Positions 34,899 to 51,700 of a stretch of 64,000 bases of DNA are shown here, piece after piece (positions within the stretch are counted from its first letter, which is position 1; each line of letters opens with the position of its first letter). Position numbers and translations under genes: made by a program. The stretch is taken from assembly GCA_009602735.1 (NCBI GenBank), contig WELA01005788.1, positions 1 through 64,000 on the forward strand. Reading direction: 5' to 3'. The notes below the pieces were generated by a model. That model searched no databases and was not told the DNA's origin. It was given only the letters and a program-made list of their open reading frames with translations. The stretch is from Mesotaenium endlicherianum. Taxonomy: Eukaryota > Streptophyta > Zygnematophyceae > Zygnematales > Mesotaeniaceae.

Positions 34899-36559
34899 AC
34901 AGGGGTGGCCATCATGGCACAGGCTGGGCGCAGCTAGAGACTGGTTTCGTCCCCAGCGGAGGAGGAGGTGGTCAGTGCGTAGTGTGAGCTGGTGCAGCAG
35001 GAGGGCAGGCGTCGTCTCCCGAGGAGGCATTGGTAAGTGTTCAGCAGAAGGCAGAAGCAATTGGGTCTTTCAAGTCTGCTTCTACAGAGGTTGATTGTTC
35101 TGTCGAACCTATCTATTTACTTGTTTAGGACTTATTTTCCTAGTGTTATTATTATTGCAGAATTTAATCTTAGTGGCCTAGTGTGTGGTGTGGCGGTTAT
35201 CATAGTCATCAGGATATACAAGAACATTGTGTGCAATGAGCATAGCAGCAAGGCAGTATGTTTGATGTGTGCACTACGGGGGAGATCGCCGCTTCGATTG
35301 TCACCTTATTTCAGTATGTATGTTCTCTTCTGTTGCAATGGCTGCGCGCCACTATTGCTATGCATCAATTAGTACACATGGCATTTATTGTCTTCACGTG
35401 AAACTCCATTGAGTTGAAGATTGTCATTGTACAACATTGCAGTTCAAGTTTGCTTTGTGTCATCTCACGTCGCAAACCTTTGAAACTATATCGAAACCAC
35501 AGCTTCAACCTAGCTCCTCACTTGCATATATTCTTCAAGGACAACACGCAGAAATTGTTTGTCCAATTTGCATCTTCTCGCGTAGCCTGGTCAATAGGCT
35601 CGTGTGCTTATGTGCATTTTGACTGTTGAAGCTGGGTTCATGTGCTGCTATCATTGCTTTCGGCGCGTTAAGCACTAATGTTGCTAATTCAAGTGAGTTG
35701 CGTCCATGTGAAACCCAAGGCATAACATGAAAGTTCCGCCGCTTGATTGTTCACCAAACTGTCTAAGACAACTTCCAGCTCCTTGTCTCAGTATATGTAC
35801 ACATACGTGCCAGTTGAACAAATTCACTAGAGAAGTATCTTCATACTATCTTTGAACTGTACATATATCAACCACATACGGACTAAAGATTTTAACCGAC
35901 TAGCTTGTCACGCCAATTGACAGATTGATTGTCCTCCATAAAAAGCATACACAAGCTGAGCTTCAAGGTCTCTGCACCTCCTTACAGAAAACTTGATACC
36001 ATTTTTCAAGTCGTTCCTGCCAGCCAGTCATCTTCATTGCCTTGACAAGCTGCCAATGTGACTAAACAACAATGACTTCATTGCTACAATATGCCCATCC
36101 ATTGAAAAACATCACATTGTGCTACCACTTCAAGTACTTACTTGTAACTTGCGACAGAGAGAAATGTAGAAATTATTTACATATAGGCGCATTAGGTAAT
36201 TGCAAGCAGCACAATCATCATAATATCTCAATATACGCAAGCGAGATGAAATGATATACATATCCATTTTTTTATTTTAATATGTCCACTCATATTGATC
36301 GACAAACATAACAAGCGGAAGAGAAGGTTTATAAACTGGCACCTCGAGTATCTATACATGCGTCACATACCATACCTCCCAGTCGTGAATGTGATGCCGA
36401 CCCTTGGAGCTAAGTAAGTGCAATATAGGATCTCCAAGAAACAGTCCACCAACTCCACTAGTTGCCCACTTGACTTGGAATGATATAGGAACGCATCTCA
36501 CATGTCGGGAGGGCCATTGGGCTACAACCATAAGGCGCCCGCACGGTTGCAGTGCGGTC
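34899..36559. other. Gene-free interval
   Basis: AT-rich, with only short open frames and no recognisable domain. The right end holds the 3' flank of the CFIm25 gene. Confidence 0.6.
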
Positions 36560-39269
<2,710 letters not shown>

Positions 39270-42200
39270 GATCAAAAATTTCTCACAAACTAAAGTTCTT
39301 AGTAGTGCTAAATGGCGAATGAAGGTACTGGCTGACTATTTACAAATTCATTGTGTACTCCCACTCCTCTTGAATGTTCTCACAATATACGTTAGGAAGC
39401 CAAAGCTGAATATATTCTGACTATCCATGCTGTAGCACAACTAACCCAAGACAGTGCCAAAGAGAGGACTGCTATTCTTACGTCTGTGACGTATGTACAG
39501 AGAGAAAATTTAAAGACGCACACGCGTATTGAACAGTTTACTCAGCCTAATCTAGTAGCAATCGCCTCCGCTCAAGCTAAAGAATGGTAGACGAAAAGAC
39601 TATCTGCAGCTAAAATAGCTGGCATGGAGCTCTTATTTACGAGCGAGCTGTGCGAGCTGTTTGCCTTCTGTAAATCTGTCGATCATTAAAGTCGGGTGGT
39701 GCATGCCGAGTCTAGTTCTACAGTGAAATCGAACATGAGAATCGAACTCAAGAGTCGAACAAGCTTGAACGGACTCGCATGAACTTTGAGCTAGGAAGAG
39801 TTCGTGAATGTGTTCGGAAATGCGCTAGTACTCAGCAACGCACGGTCGACATAAAAGCTCAAAGGCAGTCTTGCTGCATCCGCCTTGTCTACAAGCGATT
39901 ATGTATTCTAGGGTAGCATACACGTTACGCACTATCATGCATCCAAGGTCGTCTATTTCTGCACAAGCTGTAATATACCGGAGGCTCAGGACAGACGACA
40001 CATCCAATTTCAAGCTTTTCTGTGTGACTTCGGTTGCACTTTAATGGCTCCCTTTGCTGCTACCATCCGCTCTCTCCTCACAAGCAAACTCCTGAGGCAG
40101 AAGGAGCTACAGGGGGCGTAGCGTGCAGTGCAAGGAATCCTGAGCCAGCCTCCCTGTCCTCTTATAGAGGGCCTTGCCTGGCTTGGCTCTGCCCCTGCAA
40201 CCAATGCAGAAGCGATGGGCTTTGGCTTTCTCTGTCTCTCCCTTCTAGATTGCTGCTGCTGCTGCGCAGCTGGCACACAGGGGGAATTAGCTGTAGGAGA
40301 GGGACAGATTGCTGTGCCCTCCCCAGGATTTCTGTAAAATTGCGAGAGGGGTTCAGCTTCTTCTTATGGCCGGGGGTGGGGAGTAAGGGGTGTGCGGGGG
40401 TAGGGTGAGGGGGGGGCAAGGGGTGGTCGGAGCCTTGAATGGGCCTCTTCTTCTTGTTCTTGTCCTTCTCATTCTTCTTCCTTGTGCTGATGAACGTTCC
40501 TACTAGCGTTCTGTACGCAGTTGAGGGCCTCTGTCTAAGCCTCCCAACAGAAAACCAAGAGGGGAGGCAGCGAAGGTGATGTTGGTGGGGAAGCTTTTCA
40601 ATTGCTGTTCAAAGCTTGGTATCACCTCCATGGTTTCACGTTTATGGACGTAGGATTCAGGGGCCTGGCTGTACGGTGCAGGGTTTTTGAGTGAGGATGT
40701 GGGGAGTGGGGTGTGAGATTCGCGGGGGCTGAAAGGCAAAAGAGCGAGCAGTATGGAAGTGGTGCTGCTCTCTTCCTTTCCTTGTCTCTGCTTGTCAGCT
40801 TTTTCTTGTTACATTGGATCAATCTTTGAAGCTGCTCCCCGTGGCACCTCGCCATTGGTCAAAAGAATACCGCAGACAGGGCGGCTATCGATGTGGGCAT
40901 GCAGTGCATGGACGCAGGGGAGGGGAGAGAGAGAGGGAGGGAGGGGGAAGGGGGAGGGGGAGGGGGGTGGGCTTCTTTCTCTACACTGTCGTCAGTTCGC
41001 ATCCAGAGGACCTACATGATTCGTCCTCCTCTGGCTGTTGGCCAGCTGGCATGAAAGGCTGCCTGGCAACAAGAGAGGGCTGTCCTGAGGGGCCCGCCAC
41101 TGCCGCTTTCTCGTGGCCGCACTTGCGTGGCGTGGGGAAGGACTCGCGGATGGTTGGGTGGCAGGGGGAGGTGCGAGCAGGGGGGAAGCCTCTAGAATGC
41201 TAGCAAAACTCTGTCAGCCAGTCAGCCAGTCAGTCAGTCAGTCAAGTCACTCGGCCAGCTAGACAGTCAGGCCGTCAAGTTCGGTCGCTCTCTTTGCCCC
41301 ACAAAGGTGAAGCTGAGAGGAGGGCAACCGGCACTCTGCAATGAAGGAAGGAGAGTTATGCGAGACGCGATTCAGAGAGCCAGTGCGGATCTGCCCAGAG
41401 ACCGGAGAGCGCTCGTGGTCTTTCCCGAAGGAGGTGGGGAAGAGAAGGCAAGGGGCCATGGAAGTGCAGGGGGGAGTTCGCGTCTCGGGTGCTTCAGGCA
41501 GGCCACAGGGGGGGACCACGCATGCCACGGTGTCTGGAGAGCCAGGAGGCAGCTGGAGAGGCGGATGGAGACGGGCCAGAGCTGTGTTGCTCGTGGCGTT
41601 CTGCCAGTGCCAGCTGGATCCTTCTCTCTGCAGCGCTCCTGTCAAGACCTCCGTCTGCCAGCTGGCAAGCGGCGCCAGCAAGAAAATGGGCGGGGCTGGG
41701 CTGGGCAAGGGGGTGGTGTCGCAGCAAAAGAAAGGTGGGAAGCAGGCCGGCGGGGGCGTCGAGGATGAATGATCTATGTTTGGCAGGCCAAGCGGCTGCC
41801 GCCGCTGCCGTGTGGCGGCGCACACCATAGCTGTGCGTGGTGACGAGACATAGAATGGAGAAGGAGCTGGGTTGTAGGGGTCTGCTGCTAGGAACAGGGC
41901 GTGCATGTGCGACGCAGGCCCCACCGGCAACAGCTCCTCCTCAAAAGGTACACGCTCGCGCGCGCACACACTCACACATGCCCCTGCTGGCCGGCTGCAC
42001 ACTCGAAAGGATGATGATGCCTGGCCAATTGTGCTCGGAGGTTGACTCTTTCTAAACGCTTAGCCCAGCTAATACCCCAAGCCCTTTAAGCCAAGGGCTC
42101 GCACTCTCTTAGACTCCCCCTCACTCTTTCTGTTGCCCAATGGGATGTGGCCTTTGCCATGTGGCACGCACTAGGTTACCCAACCATGTAACTTCTATAT

Positions 42201-42905
42201 ATTTATAAAGATCTGTAGCACCAGACCACGTGATAGTGTCAGCTGGCCTTGCCCCATTCACCAGCTTTGCGCGAGGAAGGGCTAGCCTGAAAGAGTGCAC
42301 AAAAGGACTGCAGGGACACTACCACGTAGGCTGTGATTGTTCATGTCCGACGCTCAGGTGTCTGCATGTCGTGGACCAGGAGCATGCAGAACACCTCTTG
42401 GCTCTTACTGGTGGAACATGGAGTCTGCCTGCTGCCTGCTGGTGCTGTTGTTACTGTCGATTGAGGTAAACACTTGCGAAACAGAATATGTTTCCAGAGT
42501 GGCAGATCCATATAGTCACTGAGTGGTATCAATGTTGCCACCCATTGAAATATGCAAGCGACTTTGTATGCAATCCTGACAAGACGAAACCTCAATAGGA
42601 AAATGCGTAAGTTCTTAGATTGCTCTTTGATTGAAAATCGCTTGAGCTCCGACATTTTGTCTTGGCTCGGTAAACAGTTGTAGTAGTAGAATGTAAAGCG
42701 GGCTGGTGACCCAGACAGATAAATGATTCATTTATCCTGTGCGCCTGTATGACTAAGCCCAGAATCGGAAAACTGCTCCTGAAGGTACAAAGTACTCTTG
42801 TACGAATTATGAAAGCCACCAAAGACATGTACCTCTTCTGCAACGTAAGGCATGCCAGCAATGGCCCTAGAAGACACTGTGGGACGGACCTAGAGTCTGT
42901 GCTAG
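39270..42905. other. Interval without a supported gene
   Basis: The left end should hold the CFIm25 promoter. A purine-rich GGGGAG tract lies at 40915-40970, CAGT repeats at 41214-41245, and TATA-like TATATATTTATAAAG near 42197. Open frames of 150-250 codons on both strands between 41250 and 42000 overlap one another, are low complexity and show no family, so none is called. Confidence 0.55.
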
Positions 42906-43754
42906 TTAGTCCCTTCCGCAGGAGTTGTCGGCGCACAGGGAGCCATCGAGCTCGCTGACGGCCCTCATGATCCTCATGATGCGGTTGTTGCCGCCGTTGG
43001 TGTTCTGTCTCAGCCAGGAGTTGCCAAAGCAGCCGGTGCCGTAGCAGTTGGGCCCGCCGGGGCACGTGATGTGCTGGCTGATGTAGCCCCACTCGGCGGC
43101 GCGGGTCCACTCGCAGGCGGGCTGGGGGGGTGTGTCTGTGGAAGAACAAGGCGCGCAACAAGTGTCGAGTCAGCATTAGTCCAGCTGCTATCTTCCCAGT
43201 TCATGAGACCCTTACGTTTTGGGTTGCGGTGACAGGCTAGGCAATCACTTGGCAAGCTTTGGTGGGAGGGGTGAGGGGAGGCGATTGGGTTCGGTTGAGT
43301 TGGGATAGTGTCTCCTGTACTTTCACATCTTGCTCAGAAAGAACAGAGTTTGACTGCGGAGGGTAACTGTACGTTCCTGTCATCCTGCCCTTGTGTCTTG
43401 GAATCTTAGAGTGACTTTGTGTGGATTTGCAGATAGAGTTTAGAGATCTACATTCAACTTGTGCATTCCTGGAGCAGTTTTGGAACTTCAGATGCTACAT
43501 CACATTGAGCTGAAACAGCGCTGGGAGTTGGATGGTGACTTACATCCCCACTGGAGCAACTTCCTTCCTGCAGTGGCCAGGGGGCCGTACTCGATCTCCG
43601 GCTTGTAGTGGAGGTCTTCAGGATATGTAACCTTCTTGCTAAATTCAACATTGCCTACCTTGAAGGTAGCCCCAGAAGCATCTGTGGCACTCACGGCCAC
43701 ACAGGCCAGCCCAAGAAGAGCTGAAAAAAGCATGACTCTTGCAAATGTTGCCAT
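42906..43754 (-). CDS. Small secreted six-cysteine protein, two exons
   Basis: Exons 43544-43754 and 42906-43135, donor GTAAGT, acceptor CTTCCACAG, phase 1 on both sides; 146 residues ending TAA. Residues 1-23 form a signal peptide (hydrophobic core V-M-L-F-S-A-L-L-G-L-A-C-V-A-V-S-A). After a polar stretch comes A-G-R-K-L-L-Q near 62-68, a motif common near processing sites of plant secreted proteins. The mature C-terminal part (about 75-146) has six Cys, with C-P-G-G-P-N-C, Y-G-T-G-C-F-G-N-S-W and C-A-D-N-S-C at the end, fitting three disulfides. A TATA box stands about 145 bp upstream of the ATG. No family was recognised; a wall, signalling or defence peptide is possible but unproven. Confidence 0.8.
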
Positions 43755-43898
43755 TTCGATTGCTGAAATTTACTTAGCTTCCAAGTGTATATCGAGACCT
43801 AGTATATGAGGTAGATTGCTCAGTACTTGAGTATGACTTGGCTTTGGCTCTATGGCTTGAGATGTAATGCTTGATGTACATGTCTTCGCTTTGCTGCC

Positions 43899-43909
43899 TT
43901 ATATATGAG
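43899..43909 (-). promoter_or_regulatory. TATA box of the six-cysteine protein gene
   Basis: On the minus strand the sequence reads CATATATAAGG, about 145 bp upstream of the ATG at 43754, leaving room for a 5' leader of roughly 110-120 bases. Confidence 0.6.
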
Positions 43910-46900
43910 GCCCAACTGGGCCCAACAACACCTGTGGGAGGCACCAGCTAGCTTTGCAGAAGACAACTGTCAACGCCCACGGTGGCGGACCCTGCAACTG
44001 TGTACGGTGTGATTGTAAACCGACAGGAACGTGCTCCCGCAGATGATACCTGCCTTCGGCGGGTCCAGCCCCTCCGTCTTCTTTAATCTTCCATGACAAT
44101 TTTCCGCAATTCAACTAATTTACCAGTTGGACAATTAATCTGCGAAGCGCAATCGCAATTCCGAAGTGCTTTTTTTTTCCCTTCTACTCAGCTTTGAACA
44201 AAATCGGAAGTCAGGAGCACTTCAGGAGTTGACGGTGGTTGACGTTGCCCACCTGTTGTAGTCGTTGCAGGTGGATGTGTTGAAAGCCGAGGGTGCGCTG
44301 GGGTGCGCATTGGTGCGCGACAGTGGGCAACAGTGCGCATGTCTCGTGGTCCACCTTGAGTGACCACGTACTCATCTCTAACCCACTGCTTGGAACTTTT
44401 ATCACCGGTCTTACTGGGTATCACAACCAGCAGACGTCCAGTTGCCATTTCCGTTATCCCATTCTCAAGATTTAGGTTCACGACCATTCACGACAGTTCA
44501 CGAGTCTGTTTTGCTTGGAACAATGACGATCTCTCGACGAGAGCCGGGCGGTTATGACTTTCCGAGGCTCTCCAGAGTTGACCATAATGATTTAATCTTG
44601 AAAGTGCCATGAGATCGTATTGTTTGTGAAATTCCAGATATGGTGAAATAAAACACGATGAATAAGATGATTCTGTTCTCTAAATAAACACCGAACAGTG
44701 TGCATCAAGGGGACCATGTTCTAATTCTTCATGCTCAAGGAACAAAAAGCTTGCACCTAAAAATCCTTTCTCACATCGGAGAGCAATCAGTTTGTATATA
44801 TAGTCATGCAACTTCACCTTAAAATGCATCCACCAGCGCGATTGGAATCGCGCAACAAATTCCACCCCATCACTAGCAAACATGTAGGAAAAAGCATGGG
44901 ATTCTATCCTACATGGTAAATTTTACTTCAAAAATTTGGATTGAATATGCATTTGGCGAGCACTAATTGTGTTCAAAATTTATGTGGGGGCAATGGGCGG
45001 GAAGTCAAATAACGGTAAATTGTTTAATGAAGTGAACGGCAAGTGCAATTTGGAAATTCTATTCATACTTTATCACTTTTAATCCTGAATCGAAAATAGT
45101 TGCCATTGTTGCTCCTCACGAGAGCAACGTGGACAACTTAATTAATTGAGTTGTATGTAAATGGAAGTGAATAAAGCCTTTCATGTTCAAGAAACTAAAT
45201 ATTTTCCCTGAAAGGGAGAAATTTGATAATATTGTTGGTGGACAATTAAACGCAAGCATACGCAATTTACTTCTGAATGGTGTCAAGTGTCACGCACTTA
45301 ATAATGTTTAGCACGCGGGACGGATGGTCTAAAGATGAAATTGGCTTTTAGAATAAATATGAACCTGATTGTCAGAAGCTGTCGACGACTTCCAAAAATT
45401 AGAAAGATCGTCGGCGGTCCGGGTTACTTTTTTCAATTTTTTCACCGGCTAAGATTGTGATCACCTATTTTTTGGAACATTGATTAATGTTGCAATTTGG
45501 AGATGAAACCCATGGTCTCATAGTGGGTCCAGCTTTTTATCCCTCCCAATTGACGAGGGATCGATTCCTATAGCTTTTTGACTTGACTGATTGGGTCCAT
45601 TTCGTAGCAAGTTTTGAATCAAACGTGTCAACCCAATGTCAACAAAAAAGATAAACACAAATGACAAATGCTTCAAAGAAAACGCATCTTATAAAAACTA
45701 CCACACAATTGTAACACCATGCGCGTGTGGTCGTAAATGAATGTGAGGAATAAATACAAATAAAAAGTGAAAACCCATGATAAACCTTTGAGAGGTAACT
45801 CAAAACGTCAATATCAATTTAAGGCAAACGTAAAATAATACTGTAGCCAATACCATCATGAGTCCAATGTTTGTTGTCCTCCATGCTTTAACACGCACTT
45901 AGGTGATTTACCAAAGCAATGGGTAAAACAGACATGTGTGTGCAAACGATCAATCTAAGTGCCACATATTAGAGACAATGTTTGAGGCAATGTTCGCTTT
46001 CTTGTTCTTGGTTTTTTGAATGTCGTCGACGGACTTTGGTAACTGGGTTTGTTTGAGTGCATGGTTTTTGACGCTTGTGAATAATAATAATATTTTATGG
46101 TTGTCCACCAATTAAATAATGCATATTTTTTACTTCAAAAAGTGAGAGGGACTATCCACTTCCACGCACCATTTACAACTCAAGTTGTTCAATTGTCCAT
46201 GGTATTTCAACGTAAAACAATCACGACACCCAATTGCAATCTAAAAAATGAAATGCATATTGAACTATCGTGACTTCATTCACGTATAAGCGCAATATGT
46301 GGGTCAAATGAAGCAATTTCATTTGTTCGTCATAACAAAGCGTGTTCGTGAAACTTGAATTGCCTTTATTTTGGATTTAAAGTGATTATTAAACGTCAAA
46401 GATCTGAAATTCGTCAACGACAAGACTATTTGACTCTCCGACGCAATTAGTAATTGAGTGCAAAACTGGGAGTTATCATCTGTTTACTAACGATTTTTAA
46501 AATTTTATATTAAATTTTCTCTATTAAGGGGTCAATTTTAAATCTTAGATTGCACTCTTTGTTCCCTTGACCACACATATTTTACCAATTCTTTATACAT
46601 ATGAAGATCAATTCCACCGCACATCCTACAGGTTTGCGAGTAATAAGGTTGTAATCGTCGCGCCAATTCGGCGGCATTGGTGGATGCGTTACAGGGTGAG
46701 ATTATGGATGTGCTCTTATCAAGTTGGAAGTGCACAAGAACAACTATCAAAACCAAATGTTTCGACATATCAGTGTGAAGTTGCTAAAAACTTAGAAAGA
46801 AAATCTCTTTTTCCCATAGAGATCTCTTGGCTTTTGCCCATCCAAAAATGTGGATACTATGTATTCACATATTTATACTTTGCAACTGTGCAATTCACAT

Positions 46901-46938
46901 AATTACCCGACCAATTGACGTCACGAAAAGTGATCCCC
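43910..46938. other. AT-rich gene-free interval
   Basis: No gene supported. Short open frames only, AT-rich throughout, ending at the insertion site of element 3. Confidence 0.6.
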
Positions 46939-47441
46939 TGTAGTGATTTGAATTATTATACATTAGTTTGCATATATTTTAATGTTTTCAAATATATTTG
47001 AAGTCGTATGGTGTGGAGTCAAGTGTGAATAGGTACTCTAGTAACTTGGTTCATGTCCTTTGAACCTTCCAAGGCATTTTCGAAGTTAGAGGAAAGACCT
47101 AGAAGAACTCCATGTGGCAAAAGTCAGATGTGCCATTTTTAGGTCAAAAGGACATGTGTACATTATTCTAGAAAGAGGTGGCAAGTTTTGGGATGTGTTG
47201 GGTGCCAACACATCAACATACACCTTCCTAGAAATTACTTATGTAGCAAGTATATAAACAAGAGCTAGAACATAGAAAGACATTCCAGAATCACTCTTGT
47301 ACTTGCCAAAATCCAGAAATATATTAACTTTCAAGAAGCCATCTCTCTTTCAAGAAGCTACCACTTGTGTTCAAAGATCCTTGTCTTGAATAGATAAAGT
47401 ATTCTGTTTTACTAAGTACTTTATCTATCTGTTTCACTACA
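46939..47441 (+). repeat. 5' LTR of element 3
   Basis: 503 bp, TG...CA ends. A TATA-like AGTATATAAAC at about 47249 would drive element transcription. Confidence 0.95.
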
Positions 47442-47442
47442 G

Positions 47443-47454
47443 TGGTATCGGAGC
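47443..47454 (+). other. Primer-binding site of element 3
   Basis: TGGTATCGGAGC one base after the 5' LTR; close to the TGGTATCAGAGC site complementary to initiator Met tRNA used by many plant LTR elements. Confidence 0.85.
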
Positions 47455-47478
47455 TAGGCACTTTGGTAGCACAAGAAG

Positions 47479-48759
47479 ATGGCCGATCCTCAAGACCAAC
47501 AGCAAGCTTTCGAAGGAAGCCCTTCCTCTCCAAGACACCCTCCTCCAGCGCCGATGGGAGAGCCCACTCAAGAAAATCTGCAACAACAAGAAGCACCACA
47601 AGGAGGAGCACACCCTCCTCCAGCGTCGATGGGAGAGCCTACTCAAGGAAATCTGCAACAACAAGAAGCACCACAAGGAGGAGCACCGTCAAATCCCGTG
47701 GCAGCCGCTATAGCAAAGTTGACCCCACCACAAGGAGTTCCCGCAAATGAGTGGGCAGCCTTCCTAATGACCGTCCACAACCAAGTGGGCTTGGCCACCT
47801 ATGAAGCAACCGTGCAAGCGTCAAGAGAAGCTATGGCTGCCATGGTTGCCCCTATTGCGAGCAATGCTCAAAATCCAGCCCCGGCTCAAGCGCCTCCACA
47901 AGAGCCAACGAGAGCAAGGAAACTCATCAAGCCCGGCAAACCCGACACTTTCAACCCCGGGAAAGGTGCCAACCTGAATTTATGGCTCTACCAAGTGGAG
48001 ACGTACCTCGCGTTCCTTGAAGTACCCGAGGAGGACTACGTTCCCTTTGCCGTTACCTTACTTAGAGGAGCAGCAACATCATGGTGGCGTAACTATCAAG
48101 CGGCTATATATCAAGCTATGGCGCACCCCATGCTCGGCCAAGAGCCCCCACCATCATATGCAAGATGGGCAGATTTTCGTGAGGCCCTCAAGAAGCAATT
48201 CATGCCCATCAATGCGGAGAAGATTGCCCGAGGAAAGCTCCACCATCTCAAGCAAACGACGTCCGTTCAAGAGTATACATCCAGATTTCACGCCCTCACT
48301 CTTGAGATCCCCAACATGTCTCTCGAGGAGAAGATTGACCGTTACATCTTTGGCCTCAAACCCAAGGTGGCAAAGGAAGTGGAGTTACGCGACTTGACGG
48401 ACTTCTCAAAGATCATTGAAGTGGCCCAAAAGGTGGATACCTTGGATTTCAAGCACTCCGTGCCTTCATCTTCACGGGTACCGACGACGCGGGTGTACGC
48501 AGCCCCTTCCACATCCGAATCTGGACCCACACCCATGGAAATCGGAGTTATTAAAAGGGACCCCGCGGCTGCCCGGAAGAGTGGAAGACCCTCCAATGAC
48601 ACTTATGATGCAAGAAACCAGCAAGGAGTGAAAGCAAGACTCTCCCCGGCTGAAAAAGAAGCTCTCATGACGGCTGGACTATGCTTCTATTGCAAGGAAA
48701 AGGGCCATCGTGCACTTTCATGCCCCAAAAAGTTGTCAAAAAACGGACAGCGCCGGTAG
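47479..48759 (+). CDS. gag of element 3
   Basis: 426 residues. The N-terminus is Pro/Gln-rich with a 25-residue (75-bp) tandem duplication (47536-47610, 47611-47685). The centre (about residues 150-290) is the capsid-like retrotransposon gag domain with W-L-Y-Q-V-E-T-Y-L and [12 protein letters not shown] type motifs. A single CCHC zinc knuckle, C-F-Y-C-K-E-K-G-H, sits near the C-terminus (about 48684-48725). It overlaps pol by about 79 bases in a different frame, so pol is probably made through the frameshift read-through known for this family. Confidence 0.93.
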   Translation: MADPQDQQQAFEGSPSSPRHPPPAPMGEPTQENLQQQEAPQGGAHPPPASMGEPTQGNLQQQEAPQGGAPSNPVAAAIAKLTPPQGVPANEWAAFLMTVHNQVGLATYEATVQASREAMAAMVAPIASNAQNPAPAQAPPQEPTRARKLIKPGKPDTFNPGKGANLNLWLYQVETYLAFLEVPEEDYVPFAVTLLRGAATSWWRNYQAAIYQAMAHPMLGQEPPPSYARWADFREALKKQFMPINAEKIARGKLHHLKQTTSVQEYTSRFHALTLEIPNMSLEEKIDRYIFGLKPKVAKEVELRDLTDFSKIIEVAQKVDTLDFKHSVPSSSRVPTTRVYAAPSTSESGPTPMEIGVIKRDPAAARKSGRPSNDTYDARNQQGVKARLSPAEKEALMTAGLCFYCKEKGHRALSCPKKLSKNGQRR

Positions 48760-51700
48760 GCCAGGAGCCTACCACCCCAAGACCCACTTCACGAGAAGGC
48801 AACACGCCAAGTGAGGTGGAGACCCCCGTTGAAGACGACGTTCCAGCCCCAATGAGTTTGAGAGGTTACCTTGGAGGAGAGAAGGTCCACATCTTGGTGG
48901 ATAGCGGAGCTCAAGGCAACTTCATTGCTGCAGATTTTGCCACCAAGCACGGTATTACTATGCGAACTCTTGACCACGACGAGGAGATTATGATGCCCGA
49001 TGGATTCTCCTATACTACCCCTTCCAAGAAGACGTACCCCTTGGCACTCTCTATCAAGTCCTTCAAGGATAGAGTAGTGTTCTCCCCCATGCAATTGGGC
49101 AAGTACGACGTCATCCTAGGGACGCCTTGGTTGACCAAGCACAACCCCCAAGTTGATTGGAGGACCGGTACTATCAAGATCAAGAATGACATCACTTCAA
49201 GAATCTGTATTTTGCGCGCAATCCAGAATATCCAGACCCAAGACATCCAGAAGCCGGCACACGAGATACTATTGTCCGCCCTCCAACTCAAGAGACTTGT
49301 GAGGAAGGGACACGAGCTTCTTTTGGCCTTGATCACGCCAAAAGACATCAAGAAAGACATCGAGAGTCAAGAAGGCAGCCCCGTTCCCAAGGAGATACAA
49401 GAAGTCTTTGAGGACTACAAAGAAGTGTTCTCCCCGGAATTGCCCAAGGGCCTACCCCCCAAAAGATTCGTAGACCACAAGATAGAGTTGGAGCCCGGAA
49501 GCAAGCCCATCTCTCGGCCTACGTTCAAAATGTCATACACGGAGCTAGACGAAGTCAAGAAGCAAATCAAGGAGCTACTGGAGCATGGCTTCATTCGACC
49601 TAGCAAGTCGCCATTTGGAGCCCCGGTGCTATTTGTCAAGAAGAAAGATGGTACCTTGAGGATGTGTGTGGACTATCGCGCCCTCAACAAGATCACCATC
49701 AAGAATCGATACCCGCTGCCGCGCATGGATGAGCTCATGGACCGGCTGGTTGGAGCCAAGTACTTCACGAAGATTGACTTACGGAGCGGCTACCACCAGA
49801 TTCGCATCGCAGAACCGGACATAGAGAAGACGGCATTCAGGACAAGATATGGACATTTTGAGTTCATGGTCCTGCCATTTGGACTCACCAACGCGCCAGC
49901 AACTTTCATGACTATGATGAACACCATATTTCAGCCCATGTTGGACAGATTTGTGGTGGTATTCATCGATGACATCCTTATCTACAGCAAGACCCTTGAA
50001 GAGCATGCGAGACACTTGAAAGAAGTCCTTGAAGTATTGAAGCAAAACAAGCTGTTTGCGAAGGAGTCAAAATGCGAGTTTGCCAAACAAGAAGTGGAGT
50101 TCCTAGGTCTCCACGTGACTGCTGATGGCATCAAGATAGACCCCAAGAAGACCACGGTGGTGGAGGAATGGCCAACCCCCACGACCAAGAAAGAACTCCA
50201 GTCATTCTTGGGATTTGCCAATTGGTACAGAAAATTCATCCAAGGCTTCTCGCACATAGCAGCCCCCCTGACAGATCTACTCAAGAAGGACAGGCTATAT
50301 ACATGGACCGAGAAAGAGGAAGAGGCATTTCAAGAGTTAAAGCGAAGATTGACCACATCCCCGGTGCTCACACTCCCAAGTCCAAACCCAGATTGGCCCT
50401 TCCACGTCATCACCGATGCATCTTCCTATGCAATAGGAGCAATCCTGCTTCAAGACCAAGGCAAGGGACTGCAGCCCATCGCCTACGAGTCAAGGAAGCT
50501 AAATCCAGCCGAGCAAAATTATACAACCACGGAGCGAGAGGCATTGGCGATTGTACATGCCTTGAAGGTTTGGCGCTGCTACGTTGAAGGACGCAAAGTA
50601 CTGGTCACCACGGACCACGAGGCGTTAAAGCACCTCCAGACGCAGCCGTATCTCTCAAGGAGACAAGCAAGATGGAGCGGATACTTGCAACAATACAACA
50701 TCACGATTCAGTACCAGCCCGGCAAGACAAACCCGGCTGACCCCCTCTCAAGACTGCAATTAAATGCAGTGATGGTATCCCTGAAGACAGATCTGGAAGC
50801 TCGATTTTCAGCCGCCTATGAAAGAGACCCTTACTACAAGAACGGAGAAGCAGCCTTGGACCCATGCAAGAAGCAAGAAGGCAATTATTGGGTGAGGCAA
50901 GATACGGGCCAGAGATGTGTTCCTAATGACTTAGACCTCCGGCTCTTGCTTCTACGAGAAGCACACGACAACCCTCTTGGAGGACACTTTGGAATCCTAA
51001 GGACCACGGGCGTTCTAGCTAGGACTTATTGTTGGCCAGGCATGTCTAAGCAAGTCAAGGAGTACTGCAGGAGCTGTGACACATGCCAAAGAATCAAGCC
51101 ATCATCGCAAAAGGCGGGAGGACTCCTCCAACCACTACCAATCCCCGAAAGACAATGGACGGACATCTCAATGGACCTTATCGTGGACTTGCCCGTGACA
51201 CCTCGAGGCCATAATGCAATACTCACGGTGGTGGACAGACTTACCAAGATGGCTCATTTTATTCCCACGACGACTAAGGCTACAGCACCACAACTTGCAA
51301 GACTCATCTTTGACAACATCTTCCGACTCCATGGACTACCATCAAGAATTGTGTCAGATAGAGATCCAAGATTCACAAGCCATTTCTGGAAAAATCTCTT
51401 CAAGAACTTGGGTACATCGCTGGATATGTCTACTGCCTACCACCCACAATCAGATGGGCAAACCGAGCGTATGAATCGTACCCTAAAGACCTCTCTAAAG
51501 GCCTACGTGTCTACCCTCGAGCAAGACTGGGACATGTACTTGACCCCCCTCGAGTTTGCCTACAACAACACTACGCAGGCCTCTACCCAAGAGTCCCCAT
51601 TCTTCCTCAACTATGGCTTCCATCCGACCACGCCACTGAGCTTCACGGCTGGCCATGATGAAGTACCTGCAGCCACAGATTTTATGGAGACATTAGAAGC

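Noticed and set aside
41259-42002. Minus-strand open frame of about 247 codons and overlapping plus-strand frames
   Set aside because: Low complexity, mutually overlapping, no domain and no splice or promoter support.
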